From Mycobacterium lacus (GTDB taxonomy: Bacteria; Actinomycetota; Actinomycetes; Mycobacteriales; Mycobacteriaceae), in the NCBI RefSeq assembly GCF_010731535.1, contig NZ_AP022581.1, positions 3,481,952-3,545,951 of the forward strand: a stretch of 64,000 nt of DNA. Reading direction: 5' to 3'. Below the pieces are notes generated by a model. The model did no database searches, was not told the DNA's origin, and saw only the letters and a program-made list of their open reading frames with translations. This document shows, piece after piece, positions 9,461-19,356 of this stretch (its first letter is position 1; each line of letters starts with the position of its first letter). A program made the position numbers and the translations under genes.

Positions 9461-9940
9461 GTGCCGCTCTACGCCGCGTATGGATCGAACATGCATCCCG
9501 AACAGATGCTGCAGCGCGCACCCCACTCGCCGATGGCCGGAACTGGTTGGTTACCGGGGTGGCGCCTGACTTTCGGCGGCGAGGACATCGGTTGGGAAGG
9601 GGCCCTGGCCACAGTCGTCGAGGATCCGGATTCGAAGGTGTTCGTCGTGCTCTACGACATGACGCCGGCAGACGAGAAGAACCTTGACCGTTGGGAGGGT
9701 TCCGAGTTCGGCGTCCACAAGAAGATCCGATGCCGGGTGGAACGCCTATCCAGCGACACCACAACCGATCCCGTGCTGGCCTGGCTGTACGTGCTGGACG
9801 CCTGGGAGGGCGGGCTGCCGTCGGCGCGGTACCTGGGGGTGATGGCCGATGCCGCCGAGATCGCCGGCGCGCCCGCCGATTACGTGCACGACCTGCGTAC
9901 CCGCCCGGCGCGCAACATCGGGCCGGGGACCATCGCTTAG
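9461..9940 (+). CDS. GGCT-fold (gamma-glutamylcyclotransferase-like) protein
   Basis: 159 residues, GTG start. The opening LYAAYGSNMHPEQM is the YGSN nucleotide/substrate loop of the gamma-glutamylcyclotransferase-like superfamily. A conserved acidic residue would lie in WEGALATVVED or DRWEGSEFGVHKK. Equivalent to M. tuberculosis Rv3304, which is uncharacterised. The reaction is not known for this subfamily; cyclotransferase-like cleavage of gamma-glutamyl amines is only a family inference. It is transcribed divergently from lpdA and converges with the PPE pseudogene, whose last codon lies 4 bp beyond its stop. Confidence 0.8.
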   Translation: MPLYAAYGSNMHPEQMLQRAPHSPMAGTGWLPGWRLTFGGEDIGWEGALATVVEDPDSKVFVVLYDMTPADEKNLDRWEGSEFGVHKKIRCRVERLSSDTTTDPVLAWLYVLDAWEGGLPSARYLGVMADAAEIAGAPADYVHDLRTRPARNIGPGTIA

Positions 9941-9944
9941 CCGT

Positions 9945-11103
9945 TTACCGGCCAAAGAAGCCCGACTGGCCCAACCCGGTGTTGAAGGCGCCGGAATCGT
10001 ACTTGCCCGAGTTCGAAAGCCCCGAGTTGCAGCCGCCGATACCCGAGTTGAAAAAGCCTACGTTGGAGCCGCCGATACCTAGGTTGCCAAAACCTGTGTT
10101 GAAGCCACCATCGCCCGCATTTCCGACACCTGTGTTCGCGCCACTGCTGCCCGAGTTGCCGATGCCCGCGTTGAAGCCGCCGTTACCCGAGTTTCCCCAA
10201 CCCGCGTTCGAGCCGGCACCGGAGTTGCCGAAGCCCGAGTTGGCGACGGATTGGTTCACCGAACCGCCGAAACCAGTGTTGAGGGCACCAGAGTTGAAGC
10301 CGCCGGTTGTCGTTACCGGTATTTCCGCTGCCGTAATTGGTGCTGCCGACGTTTCCGTGGCCGACGTTGGAGTTTCCAAAGTTTCCGCTGCCAAGGTTCC
10401 AGGAACCGAGATTTCCGTTGCCCACGTAGAAGCTGGCCGTGATGCTCGGCGTGCCCGACCCCGAGTTCCCGTTTCCGCTGCCCAGGTTCCAGCTGCCGAA
10501 ATTGCCGCTGCCCGCGTTGTAGTCGCCGGTGTTTGCACTGCCGAAGTTTCCCGTGCCGGTATTGCCGAAACCGATATTGAAGCCCGGCACCAGGCTTTGC
10601 AGGGGCGTCAACTGCTCGGCCACCGCAGCGGCGGCTGCGTGATATCCCGACATGGCCACCACATCCTGGGCCCAGATCTGTTCGTACTCGAACTCAGCGG
10701 CCGCGATCGCCGGCGCGTTCTGGCCAAACAGATTCGATAACACCAGCTTCACGAACCCGCTCCGGTTGGCCGCCACCGCCATTGGATGAATCGTGGCCCA
10801 GTTGCGCCGCCTCAAACGCAGCGGCGACCGCCTTGGCCTGAGCCGATGCGTCCGCGGCATGAGCCGCGGCGTTCCGCAACCACCCGCATAGGATGTCGCC
10901 GCAGCCGTCATCGCCGCCGACGCCGGCCCCTGCCACGCCTGCTCTGCCAATCCCCAGATCACCGAACCGAAAGACCCAGTCGCCGAAGCCAATCCACCGG
11001 CCAGCCCATCCCACGCCGCCGCCGTCGCCAGCATCGGAGCAGAACCCGGACCGGCGAACATCAGCGCCGACGTGATTTCCGCAGGTAACACCGGGAAATT
11101 CAT
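9945..11103 (-). pseudogene. PPE-MPTR gene with three frame disruptions
   Basis: The start MNFPVLPAEITSALMF is a canonical PPE N-terminus, and WQGPASAAM and NLFGQNAPAIAAAE are standard PPE landmarks. Between YAG and MAVAANRSG the frame shifts: the expected GWLRNAAAHA and AVAAAFEAAQLGH lie in another frame for about 33 codons, then the original frame resumes. A further shift near 10310 moves the pentapeptide repeats (NxGxGNxG) into the frame that ends at 9945. The reading is thus split into at least four pieces over three frames. The repeat tail is short, about 200 codons. I know of no PPE gene between Rv3304 and amiA1 in M. tuberculosis, so this looks like a lineage-specific insertion now decaying. 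Sequencing error is possible but would need three independent events. Confidence 0.75.
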
Positions 11104-11161
11104 GCCCCAACACTCTCAGCGAAACCGGGGCCCCACAAGCCGTTTTCACCAAAGCGACCGG

Positions 11162-12331
11162 TCAGAAGGCGCCGGCCTGCTCGACAATGCTGACCATCAC
11201 GCGCAGCCCGATCGCGAGGGCCCGCTCGTCGAGGTCGAACGTCGGCTGGTGCAGATCCAACTGCATTCCGGTGCCCGACCACACACCCAGACGCGCCATC
11301 GCGCCGGGAATTTCCTCCAAGTACCAGGAGAAGTCCTCGCCGCCACCGGACTGCCGGGTATCGGCCAGCACATCGGGGCCGACGGCCTCGATGGCGTGGG
11401 TGAGGATGCGGGTCGAGACGTCCTCATTGACCACCGGTGGCACGCCGCGACGGTATTGCAGCGTGTGCTCGATGGCCAACGGCGACAACAGCGCCGACAC
11501 GGCCTGACGGATGATTTCCTCCAGGTCGACCCACGTCTGCCTGCTGGCGGTGCGCACGGTGCCGGACAAGACGCCGTTTTGGGGAATCGCGTTGGCGGCC
11601 ACGCCCGCGTTGACCGCGCCCCACACCAACACGGTGCCGTTGCGCGGGTCGATGCGGCGCGACAACACCCCGGGCAGCCCGGTGATCAGCGTGCCGAGGC
11701 CGTACACGAGGTCGGCCGTCAAGTGTGGACGCGACGTATGTCCGCCGGGCGAATACAGCGTGATCTCGATCGAGTCGGCGGCCGACGTGATGGGGCCCTG
11801 CCTGACGGCGACCTTGCCGGCCTCGAGCCGCGGGTCGCAGTGCAGGGCGAAGATCCGCGATACCCCGGCCAACGCTCCGGCGGCGATCGCGTCGATCGCA
11901 CCGCCGGGCATCAACTCCTCGGCGGCCTGAAAGATCAGCCGCACCCCGACCGGCAGCTCGGGCACCGACGCCAATGCCAGTGCGGTGCCCAGCAGGATCG
12001 CGGTGTGCGCGTCGTGGCCGCAGGCGTGGGCGACGTTGGGCATCGTCGAGGCGTACGGGGCGCCGGTCCGCTCGGCCATGGGTAGCGCGTCCATGTCCGC
12101 GCGCAGCGCGATCCTCGGCCGATGCTCGGGCCCGAAATCACATGTCAGTCCGGTTCCGCCGGGCAGCACCTTCGGATTCAGCCCGGCGTCGGCCAGCCGC
12201 TCCGCGACGAACTGCGTGGTCGCGTATTCCTGGCGGCCCAGTTCCGGGTAGCGGTGGAAGTGCCGGCGCCAGGCGACCAGGTCGTCGTGGTGCGCGGCCA
12301 GCCAGGCTTCGGCGGTGTCGACGAGGCTCAT
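11162..12331 (-). CDS. amiA1: M20 amidohydrolase AmiA1
   Basis: 389 residues, same length as Rv3305c. Peptidase M20D / N-acyl-amino acid amidohydrolase family, hydrolysing amide bonds of N-acylated or aminoacyl compounds with a di-metal centre. The metal-binding HACGHDAHT lies in the N-terminal catalytic domain and ALRADMDALPM precedes it. EELMPGG carries the catalytic/metal Glu. The lid domain spans roughly 185-295. The start at 12331 is fixed by a 4-nt ATGA overlap with the amiB1 stop; the open frame extends far upstream only as a shadow of amiB1. True substrate unknown. Confidence 0.9.
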   Translation of the reverse strand: MSLVDTAEAWLAAHHDDLVAWRRHFHRYPELGRQEYATTQFVAERLADAGLNPKVLPGGTGLTCDFGPEHRPRIALRADMDALPMAERTGAPYASTMPNVAHACGHDAHTAILLGTALALASVPELPVGVRLIFQAAEELMPGGAIDAIAAGALAGVSRIFALHCDPRLEAGKVAVRQGPITSAADSIEITLYSPGGHTSRPHLTADLVYGLGTLITGLPGVLSRRIDPRNGTVLVWGAVNAGVAANAIPQNGVLSGTVRTASRQTWVDLEEIIRQAVSALLSPLAIEHTLQYRRGVPPVVNEDVSTRILTHAIEAVGPDVLADTRQSGGGEDFSWYLEEIPGAMARLGVWSGTGMQLDLHQPTFDLDERALAIGLRVMVSIVEQAGAF

Positions 12332-13521
12332 ACCGCCGCCCCGGTAGCCCTGTGCTGCTGTGCGGCCAATACCCGGTCGCGCTCGGCACGGGTCTCGGCG
12401 AGCCGAACAACGGTGCGCGCCAACATGATCGCGCCCTCGACGACCGCGCGGTCGGCGCTGGGACTCGCCGCCGCCTCGGCGAAGGCGCGCTGGTGGACGG
12501 TGGCCCCGCCGGCGTCGACCCCGATCACCGGATGGATCCCCGGCAGCACCTGCGTCACGTTGCCCATATCGGTGCTGCCCAGCGGAAGCCCGGCCTCGAC
12601 GTCGGCCGGCACCGGCTCGCGTCCCAGCCGGCGCATCTCCTCCCGGCACACGTCGGACAGCCATCGGTCCGGTTTGAGCTCCGCGTATGCCGGTGCGGCC
12701 GTGTCGATTTCGTATTCGCAGCCGGTGGCCAGCGCGCCCGCGGCAAAACACGCGGACACTCTGCCCTGCAAGTCACGCAGCGAATCAGAGTCGACCGCCC
12801 GCATCGCATAGTGCAACGTCGCGGACCCGGGGATGACGTTGACCGCCTGGCCGCCGTCGGTGACGATGCCATGCACCAGTTGCCCGGGCGCCAGTTGCTG
12901 CCGCAGCAGTCCGATGGCCACCTGCGCGACGGTCACGGCGTCGGCGGCGTTGACCCCCAGATGCGGCGCTACGGCCGCATGCGATTCCTTACCCCGGTAG
13001 TCCACGGTGACCTCGGACAGGGCCAATGATCGCGTCCCGGCGATGTCGGCCGGCCCCGGATGGACCATCACAGCCACCGCGACGTCGTCGAACGTCCCGG
13101 CGCGCAGCATCAGTGCCTTGCCGCCGCCGGACTCCTCGGCGGGAGTTCCCAGCAGCGCAACCGTCAGGCCGAGGTCGTCGGCCACCTCGGCCAGCGCCAG
13201 CGCGGTCCCCACCGCCGATGCGGCGATGATGTTGTGACCGCAGGCGTGCCCGATGCCGGGCAGCGCGTCGTATTCGGCGCACACCCCGACCACCAGTGGT
13301 CCGCTGCCGAAGTCGGCACGAAACGCGGTGTCCAAACCGGCGGCGGCCGGGGTGATTTCGAAGCCGCGCTCGCCGACCAACGCCTGAGCCTTGGCGCAGC
13401 TGTGGTATTCGGCGAATGCCAATTCCGGTTCGGCGTGGATCGCGTGGGACAGCTCGACCAGGTCGCCGCCACGGCGCCGCACCAATTCCTCGACGCTGTC
13501 CAGTGCGCTCGGTGCGGGCAT
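12328..13521 (-). CDS. amiB1: M20 amidohydrolase AmiB1
   Basis: 397 residues, paralogous to the downstream AmiA1 and equivalent to Rv3306c. Hallmarks are AEPELAFAEYHS near the start, the metal-binding GHACGHN, and TPAEESGGGKALM with the catalytic Glu. A lid domain follows, and a C-terminal STDMGNVTQVLPGIHP segment. It is annotated in the family as an N-acyl amino acid or aminobenzoyl-glutamate-like hydrolase; the substrate in mycobacteria is not established. It forms a two-gene operon with amiA1 through an ATGA overlap. Confidence 0.9.
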   Translation of the reverse strand: MPAPSALDSVEELVRRRGGDLVELSHAIHAEPELAFAEYHSCAKAQALVGERGFEITPAAAGLDTAFRADFGSGPLVVGVCAEYDALPGIGHACGHNIIAASAVGTALALAEVADDLGLTVALLGTPAEESGGGKALMLRAGTFDDVAVAVMVHPGPADIAGTRSLALSEVTVDYRGKESHAAVAPHLGVNAADAVTVAQVAIGLLRQQLAPGQLVHGIVTDGGQAVNVIPGSATLHYAMRAVDSDSLRDLQGRVSACFAAGALATGCEYEIDTAAPAYAELKPDRWLSDVCREEMRRLGREPVPADVEAGLPLGSTDMGNVTQVLPGIHPVIGVDAGGATVHQRAFAEAAASPSADRAVVEGAIMLARTVVRLAETRAERDRVLAAQQHRATGAAV

Positions 13522-13943
13522 CTTCGCAGTATCTCACCGACGAACATCGGCAGAGCTGGCCGCCTTTCCTGGGCCATCCGGCCCACGTCGTCGCCCGGCT
13601 AAGCTCGACCACCCGGACTCGGATTTCGTGTGTCCCCCGGGCAGGATGATTTGACGGTCGTTGCCGCCACCTTCGGCGCCCCTCGGAGCTGCCTTTGGGT
13701 GTCGAGCGTGTCGTGTCGCCACGAGTCGAAACCGTTGTGCGGCAAACGGATTGCCCATGCGGGCCGCCGATCATCCGGCGCAGCCCGCTGGTGATTGAGC
13801 CGCATCCGCACACGATGTCGCAGTTCTGCAGCTCCGGGTCGGCCCACCGGTTGTCGGCCTCGACGGGATTTGCGGTCACGTCGTCGAGCGGCGACACCGG
13901 CCTCTTCGGTTCGGCCAACAATTCCGGTAACCCGGGCTTGAGA
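13522..13943. other. Intergenic region between amiB1 and deoD, no gene recognised
   Basis: About 420 bp between the divergent genes amiB1 and deoD, followed by a long palindrome. Several open frames cross it, some longer than 100 codons, but none has a recognisable domain, a convincing ribosome-binding site, or mycobacterial codon bias. It should contain the promoters for both genes. I could not pick a firm -10/-35 pair. Confidence 0.4.
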
Positions 13944-14007
13944 CCGCGAGCAGACGCAGAATCGCCCCAGAACCACGGTTTTGGGGCGATTCTGCGTCTG
14001 CTCGCGG
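13944..14007. repeat. Long palindrome, GAGCAGACGCA family, copy 1
   Basis: Perfect 26-bp arms (13944-13969 and 13982-14007) around a 12-nt loop, opening with CCGCGAGCAGACGCAGAATC. It ends 20 bp before the deoD GTG. Unlike the other copies in this window, it lies in front of a gene in a divergent region rather than after a gene. It could form a strong RNA hairpin in the deoD leader. Confidence 0.85.
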
Positions 14008-14027
14008 CTTAGCTAAGCTCGCCCACT

Positions 14028-14822
14028 GTGACTGAACCCGCCGAACTCGCGCGCCAGGCGGCGCAGGTTCTCGGTGAGCGCACCGGGATCGGCGAGCACG
14101 ACGTCGCGATCGTGCTCGGTTCGGGATGGTCGCCGGCGGCTGCGGCGCTCGGCTCCCCGACCGCGGCCCTGCCCCAGGCCGAGTTGCCCGGGTTCGCACC
14201 GCCCAGCGCGGTCGGGCACGCCGGTGAGCTGTTGTCCGTGCGGATCGGTGAGCATCGGGTGCTGGTGCTGGTCGGTCGCGTGCATGCATACGAGGGGCAC
14301 GACCTGCAGCATGTGGTGCACCCGGTGCGCACGGCCTGCGCGGCCGGAGCGCGCATCGTCGTGCTCACCAACGCGGCCGGCGGGCTGCGCCCCGACATGG
14401 GGGTCGGTCAGCCGGTGCTGATCAGCGACCACCTGAACCTGACCGCGCGTTCGCCGCTGGTCGGCCCGCAGTTCGTCGACCTGACCGATGCCTACGCGCC
14501 GCGGCTGCGGGCGCTCGCTCGCGAGTCCGACCCGGAGCTGAGCGAAGGCGTGTATGCGGGCCTGCCGGGACCGCACTACGAGACGCCCGCCGAAATCCGG
14601 ATGCTGCGAGCGCTGGGCGCCGACTTGGTGGGCATGTCGACGGTGCACGAGACCATCGCCGCCCGGGCGGCCGGCGCCGAGGTGCTGGGCGTGTCCCTGG
14701 TGACCAACCTGGCAGCCGGGATCACCGGTGAGCCGCTGAGCCACGCCGAGGTGCTTGCCACCGGGGCTGCGTCGGCGGCTCGGATGGGCGCGCTACTGGC
14801 CGACGTCATAGCCCGATTCTGA
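14028..14822 (+). CDS. deoD: Purine nucleoside phosphorylase
   Basis: 264 residues, trimeric PNP class. It splits (deoxy)inosine and (deoxy)guanosine with phosphate into base and pentose 1-phosphate. Visible signatures are IVLGSGW (phosphate-loop Ser), [11 protein letters not shown], the family pattern [29 protein letters not shown] and GMSTVHE (Met/Glu of the base pocket). GTG start. Equivalent to Rv3307. It is followed after 2 bp by pmmB, whose phosphopentomutase/phosphohexomutase-type product could handle the sugar phosphate made here. The leader holds a 64-nt palindrome that may affect expression. Confidence 0.92.
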   Translation: MTEPAELARQAAQVLGERTGIGEHDVAIVLGSGWSPAAAALGSPTAALPQAELPGFAPPSAVGHAGELLSVRIGEHRVLVLVGRVHAYEGHDLQHVVHPVRTACAAGARIVVLTNAAGGLRPDMGVGQPVLISDHLNLTARSPLVGPQFVDLTDAYAPRLRALARESDPELSEGVYAGLPGPHYETPAEIRMLRALGADLVGMSTVHETIAARAAGAEVLGVSLVTNLAAGITGEPLSHAEVLATGAASAARMGALLADVIARF

Positions 14823-14824
14823 AT

Positions 14825-16417
14825 GTGCTTGTGAAACCCAAGGATTGGATCGCCCACGATCCCGACCCGCAGACGGCGGCCGAGCTCGCCGGCTGCGACC
14901 CCGACGAACTTGCAGCCCGGTTCGCCCGCCCCCTCACGTTCGGCACCGCCGGGTTGCGTGGACCGGTGCGCGGCGGGCCGGACGCAATGAACCTCGCGGT
15001 GGTTCTGCGGGCCACCTGGGCGGTGGCACGCGTTCTCAGCGAACAGGCCGGTGCGCTGGTCCTTGTGGGACGCGACGCCCGGCACGGCTCGGCTGCCTTC
15101 GCGACGGCAACGGCCGAAGCGTTTGCCGCCGAAGGCTTTTCCGTGCTGCTGCTACCCGATCCGGTGCCCACGCCGGTGGTGGCGTTCGCGGTGCGCCGCA
15201 CCGGCGCCGCCGCCGGGATACAGATCACCGCCTCGCACAACCCACCCACCGACAACGGTTACAAGGTCTATTTCGACGGCGGCATCCAGATCGTCTCCCC
15301 CACCGACCGCCAGATCGAAGCCGCGATGGCCGTCGCTCCCCCGGCCGACCGGATCCCCAGGAAGCCCGTCAACCCCGGTGAAAACAGCGCCACCGACCTG
15401 GTTCAGCGCTACATCCAGCGCGCGGCCAAGGTCCGGCGCGGTACCGGGTCGGTTCGGGTGGCCCTGACACCGCTGCACGGGGTGGGCGGCGCGGTGGCCG
15501 TCGAAACGCTACGCCGCGCCGGTTTCGACGACGTGCACACCGTCGCGGCGCAGTTCGCGCCGGACCCCGACTTCCCCACCGTGACGTCGTTCCCCAACCC
15601 CGAGGAGCCCGGCGCTACCGACGCACTGCTTGCCCTGGCCGCAGATGTCGGGGCCGACGTCGCGATCGCGCTGGACCCCGACGCCGACCGCTGCGCGGTC
15701 GGGATACCCACCAGGGAGGGGTGGCGGATGCTCTCCGGCGACGAAACCGGTTGGCTTCTGGGTGATTACATCTTGGCGCGGCATGCCAATCCCGAGTCCG
15801 CTGTGGTGGCCAGCACCGTGGTGTCGTCGCGGATGCTGGTGGCGATCGCCGCGCAGTACGGCGCGACCCACGTCGAGACCCTCACCGGCTTCAATTGGCT
15901 CGCGCGGGCCGACGCGAAAGTCGCAGGCACCCTGGTGTACGCCTACGAGGAAGCGATCGGGCATTGCGTCGACCCCGACGCGGTGCGCGACAAGGACGGA
16001 ATCAGCGCCGCGGTGCTGGTGTGCGATCTGGTGGCCACGCTCAGGACGCAGGGCCGTTCGGTGCCTGACAAGTTGGACGAATTCGCCCGTCGCCACGGCG
16101 TGCACGAGGTTGCGGCGGTGTCGCGCCGCGTGGCCAACGTCGACGAGGCCGTGGACCTGATGGGCCGGCTGCGGGCGACGCCGCCGGACCGGCTGGCCGG
16201 TTTCCCGGTGACCACCATCGATATCACCGACGCGCTGATCTTCACCGGCGACGACGACGACACGTCGGTCAGGGTGGTGGTGCGACCTTCGGGGACCGAG
16301 CCGAAGCTGAAGTGTTACATGGAGGTTCGCTGCGCGGCGGCCGGTGACCTACGCGCTGCCCGGGAGCGGGCCGGTGCGCTGCGCGACGATCTGGTCTCGA
16401 CCGTGCGGCGGTGGTGA
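14825..16417 (+). CDS. pmmB: Phosphohexomutase/phosphomannomutase PmmB
   Basis: 530 residues, alpha-D-phosphohexomutase superfamily with four domains. The catalytic phosphoserine loop is TASHNPP with Ser137, and the metal-binding loop is DPDADR at 284-289. Sugar-specificity loop residues appear in YAYEEAIGHCVDPD, and RPSGTEPK near the C-terminus binds phosphate. Length matches Rv3308. Placement directly after deoD suggests phosphopentomutase activity (ribose 1-P to 5-P) as an alternative to the annotated mannose/glucose isomerisation. GTG codons at 14825 and 14831 are both possible starts. Confidence 0.9.
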   Translation: MLVKPKDWIAHDPDPQTAAELAGCDPDELAARFARPLTFGTAGLRGPVRGGPDAMNLAVVLRATWAVARVLSEQAGALVLVGRDARHGSAAFATATAEAFAAEGFSVLLLPDPVPTPVVAFAVRRTGAAAGIQITASHNPPTDNGYKVYFDGGIQIVSPTDRQIEAAMAVAPPADRIPRKPVNPGENSATDLVQRYIQRAAKVRRGTGSVRVALTPLHGVGGAVAVETLRRAGFDDVHTVAAQFAPDPDFPTVTSFPNPEEPGATDALLALAADVGADVAIALDPDADRCAVGIPTREGWRMLSGDETGWLLGDYILARHANPESAVVASTVVSSRMLVAIAAQYGATHVETLTGFNWLARADAKVAGTLVYAYEEAIGHCVDPDAVRDKDGISAAVLVCDLVATLRTQGRSVPDKLDEFARRHGVHEVAAVSRRVANVDEAVDLMGRLRATPPDRLAGFPVTTIDITDALIFTGDDDDTSVRVVVRPSGTEPKLKCYMEVRCAAAGDLRAARERAGALRDDLVSTVRRW

Positions 16418-16423
16418 CTCCGC

Positions 16424-17047
16424 TTAGCGGGGCCCGAACTGGCGGTCACCCGCGTCGCCGAGACCCGGAACGATATAGGCGGCCTCGTTGAGCCCGTCGT
16501 CGACGGTCACCGTGAACAACCGTATGTTCGGCGCCACTTTCTCTAGCGCCGCAAGGCCTTCCGGAGCAGCCACGACGCACAACACGGTGATATCGGCTGC
16601 GCCGTGGTGCCGCAGCAGCCCGATCGTGTGCGCCATCGACCCGCCCGTGGCCAGCATCGGGTCGAGGACCATTACCGGCGTGTCGGTCAGGTCGTCGGGC
16701 AGCGACTCCAGGTACGGGACGGGCCGGTGGGTTTCCTCGTCGCGGGCGACGCCGACGAATCCGACCCGGGCTTCGGGTATCGCCGCGTGTGCCTCAGCGA
16801 TCATGCCCAACCCGGCCCGCAGCACGGGCACCAGCAGTGGCGGTTTGGCCAGCCGCACCCCGCGCGTCTCGGCCAGTGGGGTGCGGATCGGAAATGTCTC
16901 GCAACCCACGTCCCTGGTGGCCTCGTAGACCAGCATGAGTGTCAGCTCACGCAGCGCGGCCCGGAAGCCGGCATTGTCGGTGCGTTCGTCGCGCAGCACG
17001 GTCAGTCTGGCGGCGGCCAGCGGGTGGTCAACGACGCGCACATCCAC
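16424..17047 (-). CDS. upp: Uracil phosphoribosyltransferase
   Basis: 207 residues, equal to Rv3309c, from a GTG start at 17047. Makes UMP from uracil and PRPP. The PRPP-binding loop is [13 protein letters not shown]. The N-terminal [18 protein letters not shown] and the C-terminal uracil-binding [15 protein letters not shown] are family hallmarks. The open frame continues to 17182 but would overlap the divergent sapM start. An AT-rich TATATAG element lies 10-20 nt before the GTG and may be a -10 box, suggesting a very short leader. It converges with pmmB, leaving 6 bp between the stops. Confidence 0.92.
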   Translation of the reverse strand: MDVRVVDHPLAAARLTVLRDERTDNAGFRAALRELTLMLVYEATRDVGCETFPIRTPLAETRGVRLAKPPLLVPVLRAGLGMIAEAHAAIPEARVGFVGVARDEETHRPVPYLESLPDDLTDTPVMVLDPMLATGGSMAHTIGLLRHHGAADITVLCVVAAPEGLAALEKVAPNIRLFTVTVDDGLNEAAYIVPGLGDAGDRQFGPR

Positions 17048-17139
17048 GGGGTTTGACCCTATATAACAATCAGAGCTAGGTCCCCTAACACGCGAGCGTG
17101 GGGGCCGAGACCGCGCAAGCCCGCTCATATACTCCCGGC

Positions 17140-18027
17140 ATGCTCTCCGCGAGACGGCACCTGACAAGGGCATACCGCGCATTGACGGTACTCGGCGCGG
17201 TGGCCCTATCGCTGCCCACTCACGGCGCCGACGCTCCGTCTCGCATCGGCCTCACGGCGGGCGAACTGCCGACGCCCGCGCACGTGGTAATCGTGGTGGA
17301 AGAGAACCGCTCCCAGGCCACCATCATCGGCAACCCGTCGGCGCCCTTCATCAACGCCCTGGCCGCGGGCGGGGCGATGATGGCCCAGTCGTTCGCCGAA
17401 ACACATCCCAGCGAACCGAACTATTTGGCACTGTTCGCCGGGGACACGTTTGGGCTGACGAAGAATATCTGTCCGGTAGATGGCGGCACCCGCCCCAACC
17501 TGGGTTCCGAATTGCTTGCTGCCGGATACACATTCGCCGGATTCGCCGAAGGACTGCCCGCGGTCGGGTCGACCGTATGCAGTTCGGGCAAGTACGCACG
17601 CAAGCACGCGCCCTGGGTTAACTTCGGCAACGTGCCGGCTGCAAACTCGGTGCCGTTCTCGGCATTTCCGAAGCCGGGGAACTATGCGAGCCTGCCGACC
17701 GTGTCGTTCGTCATTCCGAATGGCGACAACGACATGCACGACGGCACGATCGCCGCTGGCGACGCGTGGCTGAACCGGGAACTGTCCGCCTACGCCACCT
17801 GGGCCAAGGCCAACAACAGCCTGCTCGTCGTGACCTGGGACGAGGACGACGGCAGTAGCCGCAATCAGATCCCGACGCTGTTCTACGGTGCGCACGTGCA
17901 GCCCGGAACCTATGGCGAGGCCATCAGCCACTACAACGTTCTTTCCACCCTGGAACAGATGTATGGGCTGCCCAAGACGGGCAACGCGGCGAATGCTCCG
18001 GCGATCACCGATATCTGGAGCGGGTGA
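17140..18027 (+). CDS. sapM: Secreted acid phosphatase SapM
   Basis: 295 residues with an N-terminal export signal (positive residues at 5-11, hydrophobic core at about 15-25). The phosphoesterase-family signatures [31 protein letters not shown] and VVTWDEDDG are all present and supply the metal and phosphate ligands. It is very similar to M. tuberculosis SapM (Rv3310), a secreted phosphatase that hydrolyses phosphatidylinositol 3-phosphate and blocks phagosome maturation. I chose ATG 17140 rather than 17098 because the signal peptide begins there and it matches the known start region. Diverges from upp. Confidence 0.92.
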   Translation: MLSARRHLTRAYRALTVLGAVALSLPTHGADAPSRIGLTAGELPTPAHVVIVVEENRSQATIIGNPSAPFINALAAGGAMMAQSFAETHPSEPNYLALFAGDTFGLTKNICPVDGGTRPNLGSELLAAGYTFAGFAEGLPAVGSTVCSSGKYARKHAPWVNFGNVPAANSVPFSAFPKPGNYASLPTVSFVIPNGDNDMHDGTIAAGDAWLNRELSAYATWAKANNSLLVVTWDEDDGSSRNQIPTLFYGAHVQPGTYGEAISHYNVLSTLEQMYGLPKTGNAANAPAITDIWSG

Positions 18028-18075
18028 ACGCTACCGGGCCGGGCTGCATTGCCGGCCGTCGCTATTCTGTGCCGC

Positions 18076-19356
18076 ATGGCTGTTGACCTCGTGCCCATCC
18101 GCCTGAGCCTGTCCGCCGGTGATCGCTACACGCTGTGGGCGCCCCGCTGGCGCGATGCCGGCGATGAGTGGGAGGCGTTTCTGGGTAAGGACGACGACCT
18201 GTACGGCTTCGAGACCGTCGCCGATCTGGTCGCGTTCGTGCGCTCCGACACCGACCACGATCTGGTGGACCACCCAGCGTGGAAGGACCTGACCGCGGCT
18301 CACGCGCACAGGCTCGATCCGCCCGAAGACAAGAAATTCGATCTGGTCGCCGTCGAGGAGCTGGTGGCCGAGAAGCCGACCGAGGAGTCGGTGACCGCGC
18401 TGGCCGCCACGCTAACAATCGTGTCGTCCATCGGATCGGTGTGCGAGCTGCCGGCGGTCTCGAAGTTCTTCAACGGCAATCCCAGCCTGGGCACGGTATC
18501 CGGCGGAATCGACCACTTCACCGGCAGGGCCGGCCAGAAGCGCTGGAATGCGATCGCCGAGATCATCGGGCGAAGCTGGGACGACGTGCTCCAGGCCGTC
18601 GACGAGATCGTCAGCACCCCCGACGTCGACGCCAAGTTGTCGGCCCAGGCCGCCGACGAGTTGGAGGAGGAGCGCGCAGAGCCCGAGGACGAAGAGTCGG
18701 GGGCCGAATCCGCGGAAGAGACGACCGGAGACGAGGAATCCAAGGAAGCCGAGGACGACTCCGACGAAGAAACCCGCGCGCCCGGCGACACCGTCGTACT
18801 GGGCAGCGACGAGGGCTTCTGGCTACAGGTGGGCATTGACCCGATCCAGATCATGACGAGTGCGGGCACCTTTTATACGCTTCGCTGCTACCTGGATGAC
18901 CGGCCGATCTTCCTGGGCCGCAACGGTCGGATCAGTGTGTTCAGCTCCGAGCGGGCCCTGGCCCGCTACCTTGCCGACGAGCACGACCACGACCTGTCCG
19001 ACCTGAGCACCTACGACGACATCCGTACCGCCGCCACCGACGGCTCGCTGGCGGTGGACATCACCGACGACAACGTCTACGTGTTGAGCGGGCTGGCCGA
19101 CGACATTGCCGACGGGCCGGACGCGGTGGATCGCGAGCAGCTCGACCTGGCGGTCGAGCTGCTTCGAGACATCGGCGAATACTCCGAGGAGCGCACCGTC
19201 GACAGGGCGCTGGAAACAGGCCGGCCCCTCGGCAAGCTGGTGGCTTACGTGCTGGAGCCCGGCTCGGTGGGCAAGCCCGCGGCACCGTATGTCGCCGCGG
19301 TGCGGGAGTGGGAAAAGTTGGAGCAGTTCGTGGAGTCGCGGCTAAGGCGCGAATAG
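18076..19356 (+). CDS. Rv3311-like conserved acidic protein
   Basis: 426 residues, equivalent to M. tuberculosis Rv3311 (function unknown). Two similar halves are visible. Each has a segment like YTLWAPRWRD or YTLRCYLDDRPIFLG followed by an aspartate-rich stretch (DLVAFVRSDTDHDLVDH versus LARYLADEHDHDLSDL), which suggests an internal duplication. A strongly acidic linker, mostly Glu/Asp/Ser at about residues 195-245, joins the halves. No signal peptide or membrane segment. The start at 18076 drops nine codons of upstream open frame. Its last codons and stop lie inside the first copy of a 55-bp tandem repeat. Confidence 0.8.
   Translation: MAVDLVPIRLSLSAGDRYTLWAPRWRDAGDEWEAFLGKDDDLYGFETVADLVAFVRSDTDHDLVDHPAWKDLTAAHAHRLDPPEDKKFDLVAVEELVAEKPTEESVTALAATLTIVSSIGSVCELPAVSKFFNGNPSLGTVSGGIDHFTGRAGQKRWNAIAEIIGRSWDDVLQAVDEIVSTPDVDAKLSAQAADELEEERAEPEDEESGAESAEETTGDEESKEAEDDSDEETRAPGDTVVLGSDEGFWLQVGIDPIQIMTSAGTFYTLRCYLDDRPIFLGRNGRISVFSSERALARYLADEHDHDLSDLSTYDDIRTAATDGSLAVDITDDNVYVLSGLADDIADGPDAVDREQLDLAVELLRDIGEYSEERTVDRALETGRPLGKLVAYVLEPGSVGKPAAPYVAAVREWEKLEQFVESRLRRE

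Noticed and set aside
13599..13976. Open frames between amiB1 and deoD as a real gene
   Set aside because: No domain, no ribosome-binding site, overlaps the palindrome; composition resembles out-of-frame text.
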